A DNA stretch of 64,000 nucleotides, taken from the NCBI RefSeq assembly GCF_000613125.1, contig NZ_HG964497.1:3727037-3791036 (forward strand). Direction: 5' to 3'. Position 1 is the first letter of the stretch; each line of letters opens with the position of its first letter. Both the position numbers and the translations under genes were made by a program. The notes below the pieces were generated by a model that saw only the letters and a list, made by a program, of their open reading frames with translations, had not been told where the DNA came from and searched no databases. Of this stretch, positions 1 to 8,090 are shown piece by piece. Origin of the DNA: Bacillus sp. EB01 (GTDB lineage Bacteria; Bacillota; Bacilli; Bacillales; Cytobacillaceae).

Positions 1-32
1 AATCAAATAGACAATCTGTCATCGTTTTCCTA

Positions 33-85
33 TATAGGGAGTGCCCTATAAGCACATACTAACATTGAAACAGCTTGTCTGTTTC
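33..85. repeat. Two short inverted repeats upstream of the first small gene
   Basis: TATAGGG (33-39) is inverted at 44-50 with a 4-base loop, and GAAACAG (67-73) is inverted at 79-85 with a 5-base loop. Both lie in the likely leader of the small gene starting at 118. There is no obvious U-run, so they look like leader hairpins or an operator rather than a clear terminator. The function is unknown. Confidence 0.4.
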
Positions 86-117
86 AAACTGTAAGCTCAT
101 AAATGGAGGGATACCGA

Positions 118-264
118 ATGGGTCGACGATCAAGGCGTTTTGTAAAGCAAGGGTCGGATTCAGTATCGAGGCATAGCCAGCGCATCCCGTACCATATGAC
201 GTATGCCGAGGCCGAGGAACGCAAATTGGCAGATAACCGTGAGTCCTCGAACGGAGGTATATAA
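118..264 (+). CDS. Small basic hypothetical protein (48 aa)
   Basis: I read a 48-codon frame that starts ATG at 118, with a good ribosome site (TGGAGGG, about 103-109) eight bases upstream, and ends TAA at 262-264. The product begins MGRRSRRF, is rich in Arg, Ser and Glu, and has no membrane segment or recognisable motif. The next gene's ribosome site (CGGAGGT) lies inside its last codons and its ATG follows six bases after the stop, so the two are probably co-translated. I do not recognise the family. The ribosome site and the coupling are the main reasons for calling it real. Confidence 0.6.
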   Translation: MGRRSRRFVKQGSDSVSRHSQRIPYHMTYAEAEERKLADNRESSNGGI

Positions 265-267
265 CAC

Positions 268-453
268 ATGGCCAATCAGCTTTTTCAACAGGCAAGGCAT
301 TTTACAGCAGCTGCTCTGACTGCACCAACTGAAGGAAGGCAGGAAGCCATAGACAAAGCGAAAAACGCTCTTAGCTCTGCATATGCCAACTCCACCAGGG
401 CTGAGCAGATTCAGCTTGGCGAAATGCAATCAAGGCTTGATAACCTCGAATAA
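268..453 (+). CDS. yizC: DUF3813 family protein (YizC-like)
   Basis: This is a 61-residue soluble helical protein. It starts MANQLFQQARHF and ends in a heptad-like stretch (EQIQLGEMQSRL), which matches what I remember of the small Bacillus DUF3813 family. Its function is unknown. The start ATG at 268 follows GGAGGT by a normal spacing. It sits next to the BsuPI-type inhibitor and yitT genes, as yizC does near ipi in B. subtilis, and this synteny supports the assignment. A strong hairpin terminator follows 40 bases downstream. Confidence 0.7.
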   Translation: MANQLFQQARHFTAAALTAPTEGRQEAIDKAKNALSSAYANSTRAEQIQLGEMQSRLDNLE

Positions 454-494
454 CAGGATTGCATGATGCAGCTGTACGTCAACATGAGCGTAGG

Positions 495-523
495 AAAAGC
501 CAGGACATCCGTCCCGGCTTTTT
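495..523 (+). terminator. Rho-independent terminator after the DUF3813 gene
   Basis: AAAAGCC-A-GGAC, an ATCC loop and GTCC-C-GGCTTTTT form a stem with a terminal T-run in the plus direction, directly downstream of the two small genes. Confidence 0.8.
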
Positions 524-613
524 CTGTCTAGCTCCACAAGGAAATCTTCCCCAATATTGTATCGCACGAAATTACCCGTTAGCGTAATGAGGAGCGCCTA
601 GCCAGCGCTTTTC

Positions 614-1423
614 TTATTGATTGGCACCTTTAAATTGTTGAAGGACAACGGCTACAGGTTCACCTGTTATTGAACCTCCTGCATCCTTTTCATACAAGTT
701 TAGAATGAGTGTTCCGTTTTTGGGAAGCTGATTTGCTGGTATCTTCAGTGTTAATTCGAATTGTGCCCATTCAGGATATTTACTCCCCGAAACAACTTTC
801 ATCTCTTTAATCAGCTGATTGTGTCCATCCTCAACTGTATAAAAGAATTCCCCTGTCCGTGGCCTGGCCTTGCCAGAAACCGTATAACGGCCGTTTGAAC
901 CAGTTACATTAATAGTATGAAACACAGTGTTTTCTGACGGTTCTTCTGAACGGAGGTTGTCTCCGGTTCCTGGAACTTTAATTTCTGTTTGTGCCTTCAT
1001 ACCTTCAGGATTTACTTGCTTGCCATTGAACTTTACAGCTTTAATATGAACTGCTGCTTTATACAGTCCCTCTGGAACCCGTATTCCGTCCGCAGAATAA
1101 TTCCACGCATCCTTCCATTCCTTCGTCCCTCCTGCAGGAACTGTTACATACTGGAATGCCTGGAGAAAGGCTTTTCCTTTCGAGGAGGAGTACACTTCAC
1201 TTCCATTTTTATCGAGAACCACGACTTCATAAAACTCCGAGGTTGGAAATTCAAGTTTTGCTGGCCTGTCGGTAGGATTAAAGAGAATGATGCGGAATTG
1301 TGCAGCCTCCGCCCCAGGGTCGGCCTGGATTGATACTGTCACACCTGGTTCCGGGTTCTCTTGATTTTGGATAACTGGAATCCAGGCAGAAAGAAGCAGC
1401 CAGGAAGCGATTAGCAGATTCAT
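614..1423 (-). CDS. Exported BsuPI-type proteinase inhibitor with C-terminal Gmad2-like domain
   Basis: The product is 269 residues if started at ATG 1423, which has an ideal GGAGGG site. A longer frame upstream lacks a ribosome site. Residues 1-17 are a hydrophobic signal/anchor (MNLLIASWLLLSAWIPV). Residues about 25-140 resemble BsuPI, the intracellular proteinase inhibitor fold, with FNPTDRPAKLEF and EWKDAWNYSADG. Residues about 165-265 look like a Gmad2 immunoglobulin-like domain (SGKARPRTGEFFYTVEDG, then LILNLYEKDAGGSITGEP). B. subtilis Ipi is shorter and cytoplasmic, so this is an exported, two-domain relative. It lies downstream of yitT on the same strand (67-base gap) and may be co-transcribed. 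A surface role is inferred; target proteases are unknown. Confidence 0.7.
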   Translation of the reverse strand: MNLLIASWLLLSAWIPVIQNQENPEPGVTVSIQADPGAEAAQFRIILFNPTDRPAKLEFPTSEFYEVVVLDKNGSEVYSSSKGKAFLQAFQYVTVPAGGTKEWKDAWNYSADGIRVPEGLYKAAVHIKAVKFNGKQVNPEGMKAQTEIKVPGTGDNLRSEEPSENTVFHTINVTGSNGRYTVSGKARPRTGEFFYTVEDGHNQLIKEMKVVSGSKYPEWAQFELTLKIPANQLPKNGTLILNLYEKDAGGSITGEPVAVVLQQFKGANQ

Positions 1424-1490
1424 GATGTTCCCTCCATATTTTAAAATTGACACCATTCATAGGTTCTTTTTTTACCGGCTAAAAAATACA

Positions 1491-2333
1491 TCAGTCCCGC
1501 CGAAATAATCCCAGTACGGCGGTGGTGGGCATAATATTGGTAAAAGCATTAGGATCTATTTCTTTAATAATCCGTTCAAGATCGAATAGCTCATAACGGG
1601 TAATGACGACCATAAGAATCTGCTTCTGTTCATTTGTATAACTTCCTTTGGCTGGTATTTCTGTAACCCCACGGACCAACAAAGCCTGAATGGCTTTGCT
1701 TAAATCCTTGCTTTTTTTCGAAACAATTAGCGCCGTCAGCTTCTGGGCCCGGGTGTGAATCGCATCTATCACTCTTGTGGAGGCATAAAGATTCACAAGG
1801 GTATATAAGGCTTTTTCCCAGCCAAATAAATATCCAGCCGACAAAGTGATGATTGAATTTAAAGCGAATATATAGATTCCAACCGGTTTGTCCTTTACCC
1901 TGGAGAGGACCATCGCAATGATATCGAGTCCCCCTGTTGAAGCGCCCCATTTTAACGTAATGCCAATGCCAACTGCAGCAATGACTCCCCCGAAAACCGC
2001 ATTCAGGAGGATATCATTGGATATATGCCTTACCGGGATGAGTTCAAGGAAAAAAGACATAAGGACAACACTGATAAAGCTGTAAATCGTGAAGGACCTC
2101 CCTACCTTTTTCCAGGCAAGGATGGTAACAGGAATATTCAATATGAGTACCAATAAGCCTGTTGAGATTTCAAAAGGTGTAATTCCGGTAAGAATCCTTG
2201 AAAGCAGCTGTGCGGCACCAGTAAACCCAGAAGCATACACATCGGCTGGAATTAAAAACAAATTCATGCCGATTGCATTAAGTAAGGCACCGATGATGAC
2301 AATGAACAGTTTCTTTGTATGAAGCCAATTCAT
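1491..2333 (-). CDS. yitT: YitT family membrane protein (DUF2179)
   Basis: This 280-residue protein has five to six N-terminal membrane segments (residues about 8-165, including IVIIGALLNAIGMNLFL and VFGGVIAAVGIGI). It ends in a cytoplasmic DUF2179 domain of about 80 residues (KGSYTNEQKQILMVVITRYE). This is the standard YitT/YpjC architecture and length. Known members are uncharacterised membrane proteins of Firmicutes. It is divergent from the DegV gene, with a shared intergenic promoter region of about 130 bp. In B. subtilis yitS (DegV) and yitT are also neighbours. Confidence 0.9.
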   Translation of the reverse strand: MNWLHTKKLFIVIIGALLNAIGMNLFLIPADVYASGFTGAAQLLSRILTGITPFEISTGLLVLILNIPVTILAWKKVGRSFTIYSFISVVLMSFFLELIPVRHISNDILLNAVFGGVIAAVGIGITLKWGASTGGLDIIAMVLSRVKDKPVGIYIFALNSIITLSAGYLFGWEKALYTLVNLYASTRVIDAIHTRAQKLTALIVSKKSKDLSKAIQALLVRGVTEIPAKGSYTNEQKQILMVVITRYELFDLERIIKEIDPNAFTNIMPTTAVLGLFRRD

Positions 2334-2463
2334 TCGTTCAGCCCCTTTCCATACTTACCTGTATAGTTCCCGTTTTCAGCTAAATATGTCCAAACTTCAT
2401 TGTATTTTTTAGGTGAAACCGATAAACTGAAGTAAGAGAACAAGTTTGAAAGCAGGTGATAGT

Positions 2464-3327
2464 ATGGCAGTAAGACTATTTGCGGACAGCGCATGTGATT
2501 TGCCGCTGGCTTTTTATGAAGAGAATGGGGTCGGCCTTTTCCCATTGAAGGTCCTTCTGGACGGTGAAGAATACGAGGACGTGCGGACCATTTCCCCAAA
2601 AACAGTATTTGAAGCGATCCGAAACGGCAAGATGCCAAAGACATCCCAGGCCTCGCCTGCTGGTTTCGAAAAAGCATTTACCGAAATGGCAGAAAATAAG
2701 GAAGATGGAATATACATAGCGTTTTCATCCCAGCTCTCCGGTACTTACCAGACAGCAGTCATGGTCCTCGAACAGGTGAAAGAAAAATATCCTGATTTCA
2801 GACTGACTATCGTGGACACAAAAAATGCTTCTCTTGGTTATGGTCTTATTGTCCTTGGAGCGGCCAAACTCGCAGCGTCAGGGGCATCAAAAGAAGAAAT
2901 TCTTGCCGATGTAGAATTCCGAAGCAGGCATATGGAGAGCTTGTTTACAGTCGAAGACCTCGATCATTTGGCAAAGGGCGGCCGTGTTTCAAAAGCGTCA
3001 GCATTCCTTGGAGGGCTTTTGAATATTAAACCGCTGCTGAATGTTGAGGACGGCAAACTTGTCCCGATTGAAAAAATTCGCGGCAAGAAAAAGCTATTGC
3101 GCCGTGTCGTTGAAGTGATGGGAGAGCGCGGACAGAATTTGAATCAGCAGGTAATAGGGATCAGCCATGCCGATGACCTTGAAACCGCAACTGAAATGAA
3201 GCAAATGATTGTTGACGCATATAGCCCGCGGGAAGTCTATATTACCGACATCGGCTCGGCAGTGGGCGCGCATACAGGACCCGGAACTATTGCGATTTTC
3301 TTTCTGAATGAGCTTCGTCGTTCCTAA
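2464..3327 (+). CDS. DegV family fatty-acid-binding protein
   Basis: This 287-residue protein starts at ATG 2464 (MAVRLFADSACDLP), behind an AGGTGAT ribosome site. A TTG six codons upstream is less likely. The N-terminal DSACDLP motif, SQLSGTYQTA in the middle and the C-terminal IGSAVGAHTGPGTIA are diagnostic of DegV proteins, which bind a fatty acid chain between two lobes. In Firmicutes DegV-like proteins (FakB) present fatty acids to the kinase FakA. Whether this one does so is inference, since fakA is not in the window. It is probably the yitS orthologue, judging by its divergent placement with yitT. Confidence 0.88.
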   Translation: MAVRLFADSACDLPLAFYEENGVGLFPLKVLLDGEEYEDVRTISPKTVFEAIRNGKMPKTSQASPAGFEKAFTEMAENKEDGIYIAFSSQLSGTYQTAVMVLEQVKEKYPDFRLTIVDTKNASLGYGLIVLGAAKLAASGASKEEILADVEFRSRHMESLFTVEDLDHLAKGGRVSKASAFLGGLLNIKPLLNVEDGKLVPIEKIRGKKKLLRRVVEVMGERGQNLNQQVIGISHADDLETATEMKQMIVDAYSPREVYITDIGSAVGAHTGPGTIAIFFLNELRRS

Positions 3328-3408
3328 TTTTTTTGTAAAAGCGTTCTGCATACTCCTTTCCGGTTCTACAGACACTAAGTCTGTATTATCTGGAAAGGAG
3401 TTTTTACT

Positions 3409-3540
3409 ATGCCCCACACATCAGACAATGACAAAAAAGCAAAAGACAATAACGCGCTCCGCCACGAAAAAAACATGATGCGCGAAAAGAACCGGAAAGC
3501 CGGCAGGGATTCGTATTCCAAGAAGACCGATCATTTATAA
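3409..3540 (+). CDS. Small hydrophilic protein, probably DUF3941
   Basis: A 43-residue frame starts ATG at 3409, behind a perfect GGAAAGGAG site with seven bases of spacing, and stops at 3538-3540. The peptide is highly charged (DKKAKDNNALRHEKN, then SYSKKTDHL at the C-terminus) with no hydrophobic stretch. It resembles the short DUF3941 proteins of Bacillus, recalled from memory. A GC-rich terminator follows 11 bases after the stop, so it forms its own short transcript or the tail of the degV unit. Function unknown. Confidence 0.72.
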   Translation: MPHTSDNDKKAKDNNALRHEKNMMREKNRKAGRDSYSKKTDHL

Positions 3541-3550
3541 GTTAAGGAAG

Positions 3551-3576
3551 GGGCCCGGATATACGGGCCTTTTTAT
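3551..3576 (+). terminator. Terminator after the DUF3941-like gene
   Basis: GGCCCG and CGGGCC enclose a six-base loop (GATATA), followed by TTTTTATTTT. This is a classical intrinsic terminator on the plus strand. Confidence 0.85.
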
Positions 3577-3630
3577 TTTATAGGAATGTCGGACTTGGTT
3601 GATTTCAAGTTAAATGCTAATTAGGGTTAC

Positions 3631-4038
3631 ACTTTTTTACAAAAACCCAACTCAGCATGGCAATTTCTCACTAGCTGTACTCAGAGACTTACTAGTCATA
3701 CGCTATACAAATCTAGTAATACTCTGAGTAGTACTACAAAGTACTATTCATCAAAGCTGCACTTTTTTACTAAATCTAACCTGCAGGTGGGCAATTTTTC
3801 ACTAGTCATACTCAGAGACTCACTAGTCATATGGTATAAAAATCTAGTAATACTCTGAGTAGTACTAGAAAGTACTATTAATCAAAGCTCCACTTTTTCA
3901 CTACACCTAACCTGCACATAGCATTTTTTCACTAGTATTACTCAGAGACTCACTAGTTACCCACTCCGAAAATATAGTAACACTGAAAACATCACGCTGT
4001 ATTGTACTAATACCATACTGAATACAGCACTTTTTCAC
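3631..4038. repeat. Tandem ~130-bp palindromic repeat, cluster A (3 units)
   Basis: The 555-base gap between the convergent small gene and yitL holds three tandem units. They start at about 3631, 3761 and 3892, each with ACTTTTTTAC or ACTTTTTCAC. Each unit has two palindromic modules. One is CACTAG...TACTCAGAGACT(C/T)ACTAGT. The other is a 25-base near-perfect palindrome, CTAGTAATACTC-T-GAGTAGTACTAG (for example 3844-3868). The third unit is degenerate. No coding frame with a ribosome site is visible. The same family recurs near 20.0 and 51.0 kb. Confidence 0.85.
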
Positions 4039-4052
4039 CAACAATTATCCGT

Positions 4053-4084
4053 AAAAAAAACCGGACCCATGAATTGGATCCGGC
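4053..4084 (-). terminator. Terminator of yitL
   Basis: On the minus strand CCGGATCC and GGGTCCGG pair around a short AT-rich loop, followed by an eight-T run. It lies about 10 bases beyond the yitL stop. Confidence 0.8.
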
Positions 4085-4095
4085 TGCAATTGCAC

Positions 4096-4959
4096 TTATT
4101 GTTCCTTTTTATACGTCCAGGCGCCTTCCTGATACACTTTGCCATCCTTCATTAATTTTCCAAGCGCCCGCTTGAATGCGCCTTTGCTCATCCCGAAACG
4201 CTCCTTGATATCCTCGGGCTGGCTTTTATCGGTAAACGGCATCGCGCCATTTCGAGACAGCAGGTAATCAAAGATGGATTCCGCATCCTCTTCTAGTGAT
4301 TCCTGTTTCCGCGCAAGCAAGGATACATTCACGGAACCATCCTCTTTTACATCAATGATCCTCCCTTCAACTTTTTGCCCGAGACGCGGTTCTTCGGCAC
4401 GCTGTGATTCATGAATGAATCCCCTGAAACCTTCTAGCGTATGAATCCAGCTTCCTACCTTCGCGGTCCTGTAAATATGACCCAGGACATTTTTATTAAA
4501 ATCAGAGCGTGTTGCTTTTGCTGAAATCTCCTGGATAACTGGATCTGTTGCAAGCTTCGCATATAGCCTGTACTGGCGATTCACTCGGATTGTGGCATAA
4601 ACCATATCCCCCACTACCGGCCAGATGGACTTGTGAGCTGGCAAATCCTCTTCGCCCAGCAAAATGTCCTTCTGGATACCGATATCCAGGAACACACCAA
4701 TGCCTGGTTTTGTATCAACAACCTTCAGCCAGGCATACTCGCCTGCTTTAATCGACGGCATTTTAGACGTCGCGACCACCCGTCCATGAGCATCGGGATA
4801 TAGAAAAACCTCAACTTTGTCCCCTTCCTCATATTCTGACTCAGCCTCATTGCTGTGAAGCAGCACATCCTCTTCCCCATCAGTCAAAAAGAACCCATAA
4901 GCAGCTTTCCTTGCTACATCCAATGTTACTATTTGTCCTACCTGTTCAATTAAAGCCAT
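4096..4959 (-). CDS. yitL: CvfB/YitL family S1-domain RNA-binding protein
   Basis: The product is 287 residues from ATG 4959 ([15 protein letters not shown]), preceded by GGAGGTACAATA. A 28-codon upstream extension lacks a ribosome site. It has successive S1-like beta-barrel domains (about 1-60, 65-130 and 145-220, the last with [10 protein letters not shown]) and a C-terminal winged-helix ([23 protein letters not shown]). This is the layout of the conserved virulence factor B family, called YitL in B. subtilis. Family members bind RNA, and in staphylococci they affect virulence gene expression. Here a housekeeping RNA-binding role is inferred. It is divergent from the yajQ-type gene. Confidence 0.88.
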   Translation of the reverse strand: MALIEQVGQIVTLDVARKAAYGFFLTDGEEDVLLHSNEAESEYEEGDKVEVFLYPDAHGRVVATSKMPSIKAGEYAWLKVVDTKPGIGVFLDIGIQKDILLGEEDLPAHKSIWPVVGDMVYATIRVNRQYRLYAKLATDPVIQEISAKATRSDFNKNVLGHIYRTAKVGSWIHTLEGFRGFIHESQRAEEPRLGQKVEGRIIDVKEDGSVNVSLLARKQESLEEDAESIFDYLLSRNGAMPFTDKSQPEDIKERFGMSKGAFKRALGKLMKDGKVYQEGAWTYKKEQ

Positions 4960-5111
4960 TATTGTACCTCCATCTATTTCTTCTGGGACCTGGTACGGAA
5001 CATATTCCACATTCCGTTTGGCACTATCCCTCTCTTTTGCCATCTATTGTTTCACCTTCTATATTCTACTATAATGGAACATGGAAAGAAAAATCGTATC
5101 GGAGGTATTTC

Positions 5112-5603
5112 ATGTCAAAAGATAGCTCATTTGATATTGTATCCAAAGTTGATTTTGAAGAAGTGAAAAACGCCTTAACTGCAACTGCCAAGGAAATCTC
5201 AACGCGCTATGACTTCAAAGGATCGAAAAGCCAGGTAACCCTGGATAAAGAAGAGCTTGTGCTTGTCTCTGACGATGAATACAAGCTGGGCCAACTGAAA
5301 GATGTTCTGATTAGCAAACTGATCAAGCGCGGCGTGCCGATCAAGAACCTTGATTATGGAAAAATCGAGGGTGCCTCTGGCGGTACAGTTCGCCAGCGTG
5401 CAAAGCTAGTTCAGGGTATCGACAAAGACAATGCCAAGAAAATCAATACGCTTATTAAAAATAGCGGCCTTAAGGTGAAAAGCCAAATTCAGGATGACCA
5501 AATCCGTGTAACGGCAAAAAGCCGTGATGACCTGCAACGGATCATTGCCGCGGTCAAGGAAGCAGACCTCACAGTTGATGTTCAGTTCCTTAACTACCGC
5601 TAA
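5112..5603 (+). CDS. YajQ family nucleotide-binding protein (UPF0234)
   Basis: This 163-residue protein starts at ATG 5112 behind GGAGGTATTTC. The N-terminus ([18 protein letters not shown]) and the [11 protein letters not shown] motif are hallmarks of YajQ proteins, which have two alpha/beta domains. Characterised members in Xanthomonas and Pseudomonas bind cyclic di-GMP and act as transcription cofactors. That function is not established for Bacillus. The presence of a c-di-GMP riboswitch elsewhere in the window makes it relevant but proves nothing. It is monocistronic, with its own terminator. Confidence 0.9.
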   Translation: MSKDSSFDIVSKVDFEEVKNALTATAKEISTRYDFKGSKSQVTLDKEELVLVSDDEYKLGQLKDVLISKLIKRGVPIKNLDYGKIEGASGGTVRQRAKLVQGIDKDNAKKINTLIKNSGLKVKSQIQDDQIRVTAKSRDDLQRIIAAVKEADLTVDVQFLNYR

Positions 5604-5613
5604 ATGTATTGTG

Positions 5614-5646
5614 AACAACCGGGATAAAATGTCCCGGTTGTTTTTA
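5614..5646 (+). terminator. Terminator of the yajQ-type gene
   Basis: CAACCGGGA and TCCCGGTTG enclose a seven-base loop followed by five or more T residues, about 12 bases after the stop codon. Confidence 0.88.
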
Positions 5647-5869
5647 TATTTTTGACCTGGAAGCGAGCAGTTTTTTTGGTTTTCCTTAAAGATCACTTTT
5701 TAGATCCCCTAAAGCAATTACTCCTTTAAATACCCCCAAAACTTTCCCTTCAATAGCCGATTTATTCAATGGTCCGAAATATCTTGAGTCCAACCCTCTA
5801 AAACCAGTCATTCCTTAGCACGAATACTAACTCAACCTCCCCTTCTTGATAAAGGATGGATAGCTTTGG

Positions 5870-5992
5870 TTTTTCCGCCTGTTCCCGACTTCATAAACCC
5901 AATGAAGGTGGGCAGCCCACTATTTTCCCGCTTGTTCCCATCTTCATAAGCCAATTGGAAACATGCTCACTCCTAAAATTAGGGTTCTTCCG
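5870..5992. repeat. Degenerate direct repeat in the yajQ-SDR intergenic gap
   Basis: The 460-base gap holds two imperfect copies of a unit containing CCGC(C/T)TGTTCCC followed by CTTCATAA(A/G)CC and an AATT/AATG end, spaced about 55 bases apart. In reverse orientation each reads TTATGAAG-x-GGGAACA. No gene with a ribosome site is visible in the gap. Confidence 0.5.
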
Positions 5993-6014
5993 TTTTTTTC
6001 CACGTTAGTATTTG

Positions 6015-6040
6015 CCTTAAAAAAGGAAATATGGGGGTAG
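6015..6040 (+). promoter_or_regulatory. Possible SigB-type promoter before the SDR gene
   Basis: CCTTAA (6015-6020) and GGGTAG (6035-6040), 14 bases apart, loosely match the general stress sigma-B pattern GTTTAA-N12-14-GGGTAT. The gene downstream resembles a known general stress protein, which is the only other support. Confidence 0.3.
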
Positions 6041-6064
6041 GACTAATTATAGGAGGCTGATACG

Positions 6065-6931
6065 ATGAACGAAGAAAAACTTCCAAAGAAGTTCCCGCCA
6101 CAGGAACAGGAACACCAGCCTGGGGTTGAAGGAAAAATGGATCCGGAACCGATTTCAGTTGACCCTAACTACAAGGGCAGCGGGAAATTGAAGGACAAAG
6201 CTATCCTGATTACCGGCGGCGATAGCGGTATTGGTAAATCAGCGGCGATTTATTTTGCCAAGGAAGGCGCGGATGTAGCGATTGTTTATCTCGATGAAAC
6301 ATCAGATGCCGATGATACACGGCGCCAGATTGAGGATGAAGGAAGAAAGTGCCTGCTTATCCCTGGTGATGTTGGCAATGAGTCCTTTTGTAAGGTCGCC
6401 GTTGAGAAAACAATTGAGACGTTCGGCAAGCTTGATGTCTTAGTGAACAATGCTGCGGAACAGCATCCGCAGGACAGCTTGATCGACATTTCATCGGAGC
6501 AGCTTGAAAAGACATTCCGTACCAATATTTTTTCAATGTTTTATTTAACTAAGGCAGCTCTGCCACACTTGAAAAAAGGAGCGTCCATTATTAATACTGC
6601 TTCTGTGACGGCTTATGAAGGAAATCCAACACTTATTGATTATTCATCCACAAAGGGCGCGATTGTTTCCTTTACCCGCGCACTATCCAATTCTGTTTCC
6701 AAAGATGGAATCCGTGTGAATGGTGTTGCGCCAGGTCCGATTTGGACGCCGCTTATCCCGGCAACATTCGATGCAGAAAAAGTTGCCAAGTTCGGGTCTG
6801 ATACGCCAATGGGCCGTGCAGGACAGCCATTTGAGCTTGCACCAGCCTATGTATTCCTTGCTTCCGATGATTCTTCCTATATTAGCGGACAAGTCATCCA
6901 TATTAACGGAGGAAAGGTCTTAAACGGATAA
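6065..6931 (+). CDS. SDR family oxidoreductase (general stress protein 39-like)
   Basis: This is a 288-residue classical short-chain dehydrogenase with a 40-residue N-terminal extension (MNEEKLPKKFPPQEQEHQPG), typical of the YdaD/GS39 subgroup. It has the Rossmann nucleotide motif TGGDSGIGKS at about 50-59, NNAAEQHPQ, the catalytic Ser in NTASVTAYE, YSSTK (Tyr and Lys of the active site) and the C-terminal SYISGQVIHINGG. The reaction is NAD(P)-dependent alcohol/carbonyl interconversion, and the substrate cannot be told from sequence. The start has an AGGAGGCTGATACG site. In B. subtilis the GS39 gene is SigB-controlled. Confidence 0.85.
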   Translation: MNEEKLPKKFPPQEQEHQPGVEGKMDPEPISVDPNYKGSGKLKDKAILITGGDSGIGKSAAIYFAKEGADVAIVYLDETSDADDTRRQIEDEGRKCLLIPGDVGNESFCKVAVEKTIETFGKLDVLVNNAAEQHPQDSLIDISSEQLEKTFRTNIFSMFYLTKAALPHLKKGASIINTASVTAYEGNPTLIDYSSTKGAIVSFTRALSNSVSKDGIRVNGVAPGPIWTPLIPATFDAEKVAKFGSDTPMGRAGQPFELAPAYVFLASDDSSYISGQVIHINGGKVLNG

Positions 6932-6942
6932 CCACTAATTCA

Positions 6943-6976
6943 CAAACAAGCCGCCCCACAAGGAGCGGCTTGTTTA
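6943..6976. terminator. Bidirectional terminator between the SDR gene and the LacI-type regulator
   Basis: AAACAAGCCGC and GCGGCTTGTTT flank a 10-base loop, with T-rich DNA on one side and A-rich on the other. It serves the convergent genes, and the regulator's stop codon lies inside the right arm. Confidence 0.8.
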
Positions 6977-8020
6977 TATTTTTGATAAAATAATTCTTTC
7001 CCCGCTCGGGCCAGCCGAGGAGCTTCTTTCGACCAGATGATGCTTGATAATAATCCGCTTCGTCGGTTCTTCTGGCTTTTTGATCATTTGAATCAAGCTT
7101 CTGGACGCCTGGAATCCGAGTTCGAAGATATTGATATCGACTGAAGTAAGCGGTGGCCGGGCCATTTCTGCCAAAAGGACATTGTTGAAGCTGACGACCG
7201 ATATATCCTCAGGAACCCGAACACCTAGCTCATCCAGCATATTGAGAACACCCAGTGCCATGAAATCATCGGCAACAAGCATGGCCGTTGGCTGGTCAGT
7301 GTGTTCCATTAGTTCACGGACTGCCTCCATGCCGCCTTCCCGGAGAAATTCTTCATGGGTAACAAATTCCTTCCTTAACTTAATGCCGAATTCCTCAAGA
7401 GCAAGCTTGTATCCATTCAAGCGGTCAATCGTGACAACGAGATCTTGGCTGCCTCCAATAAACGCTATTTTCTGGTGGCCGAGTTCAATCAGGAATTCTG
7501 TTGCCTGTTTAGCTGCCTGGACATTGTCATTGTCTACATGGGTGATCTGTCCAACGTCTTTATATGGCTTGCCGACAACCACAAACGGAAAATCACGTTC
7601 CCTTAGATAATTGATGACTTTGTCCTTCACCTTCGAATATAGAAGGACGACACCATCGACACGCTTTCCCTGTACCATATGAATTACCGCATCGAGGATT
7701 TCTTCATCCGTTCCTCCAGTGGTCATCTGAAGCGCATAATTTTTTGCCCTTGCCCCTTCGCTAATCCCTTGAAGGACGACAGGGAAAAATGGGTTCTGAA
7801 AACCAACATCAGCGGATGGCATGATTACACCTATTGCCTGGGTTGATTGGCTAGCCAGGCTCCTTGCGATAAAGTTTGGATGGTAGCCAAGCTTCTCCAT
7901 AGCTTCTTTTACTTTTTGCTTTGTCTTCTCACTAATTCTTGGATTGTTGGCAATTACCCTCGAAACGGTTGAAGGGGCCACATTTGCCATTTTGGCTACA
8001 TCTTTAATTGTAACGGCCAT
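6974..8020 (-). CDS. malR: LacI family transcriptional regulator of maltodextrin genes (MalR-like)
   Basis: The product is 348 residues from ATG 8020 (MAVTIKDVAKMANVAPST), with an AAAGGGGTGAG site. An upstream extension of 18 codons is not supported. The N-terminal helix-turn-helix and hinge (VAPSTVSRVIANN, then GYHPNFIARSLAS) occupy residues 1-60. A periplasmic-binding-protein-like effector domain follows (IGVIMPSADVGFQNPFFP; VDNDNVQAAKQAT; DDFMALGVLNML). It is the last gene of the maltodextrin cluster, which is the basis for calling it MalR. It probably binds GTG-N-AA-N-CG-N-TT-N-CAC sites such as those before malE. Effector (maltose or maltodextrin) is inferred. Confidence 0.85.
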   Translation of the reverse strand: MAVTIKDVAKMANVAPSTVSRVIANNPRISEKTKQKVKEAMEKLGYHPNFIARSLASQSTQAIGVIMPSADVGFQNPFFPVVLQGISEGARAKNYALQMTTGGTDEEILDAVIHMVQGKRVDGVVLLYSKVKDKVINYLRERDFPFVVVGKPYKDVGQITHVDNDNVQAAKQATEFLIELGHQKIAFIGGSQDLVVTIDRLNGYKLALEEFGIKLRKEFVTHEEFLREGGMEAVRELMEHTDQPTAMLVADDFMALGVLNMLDELGVRVPEDISVVSFNNVLLAEMARPPLTSVDINIFELGFQASRSLIQMIKKPEEPTKRIIIKHHLVERSSSAGPSGERIILSKI

Positions 8021-8090
8021 CTTACTCACCCCTTTCCAAAAGAAAATATCTAAAAATATACTATTTGCTGACAATACTATTTTTCAATAA

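Noticed and set aside
3631-4038. CRISPR array
   Set aside because: The units are about 130 bases with internal palindromes and similar spacers, not short repeats with unique spacers, and no cas gene is present.
4960-5043. 28-codon N-terminal extension of yitL
   Set aside because: No ribosome site is present upstream, while ATG 4959 has GGAGGT at correct spacing and gives the family N-terminus.
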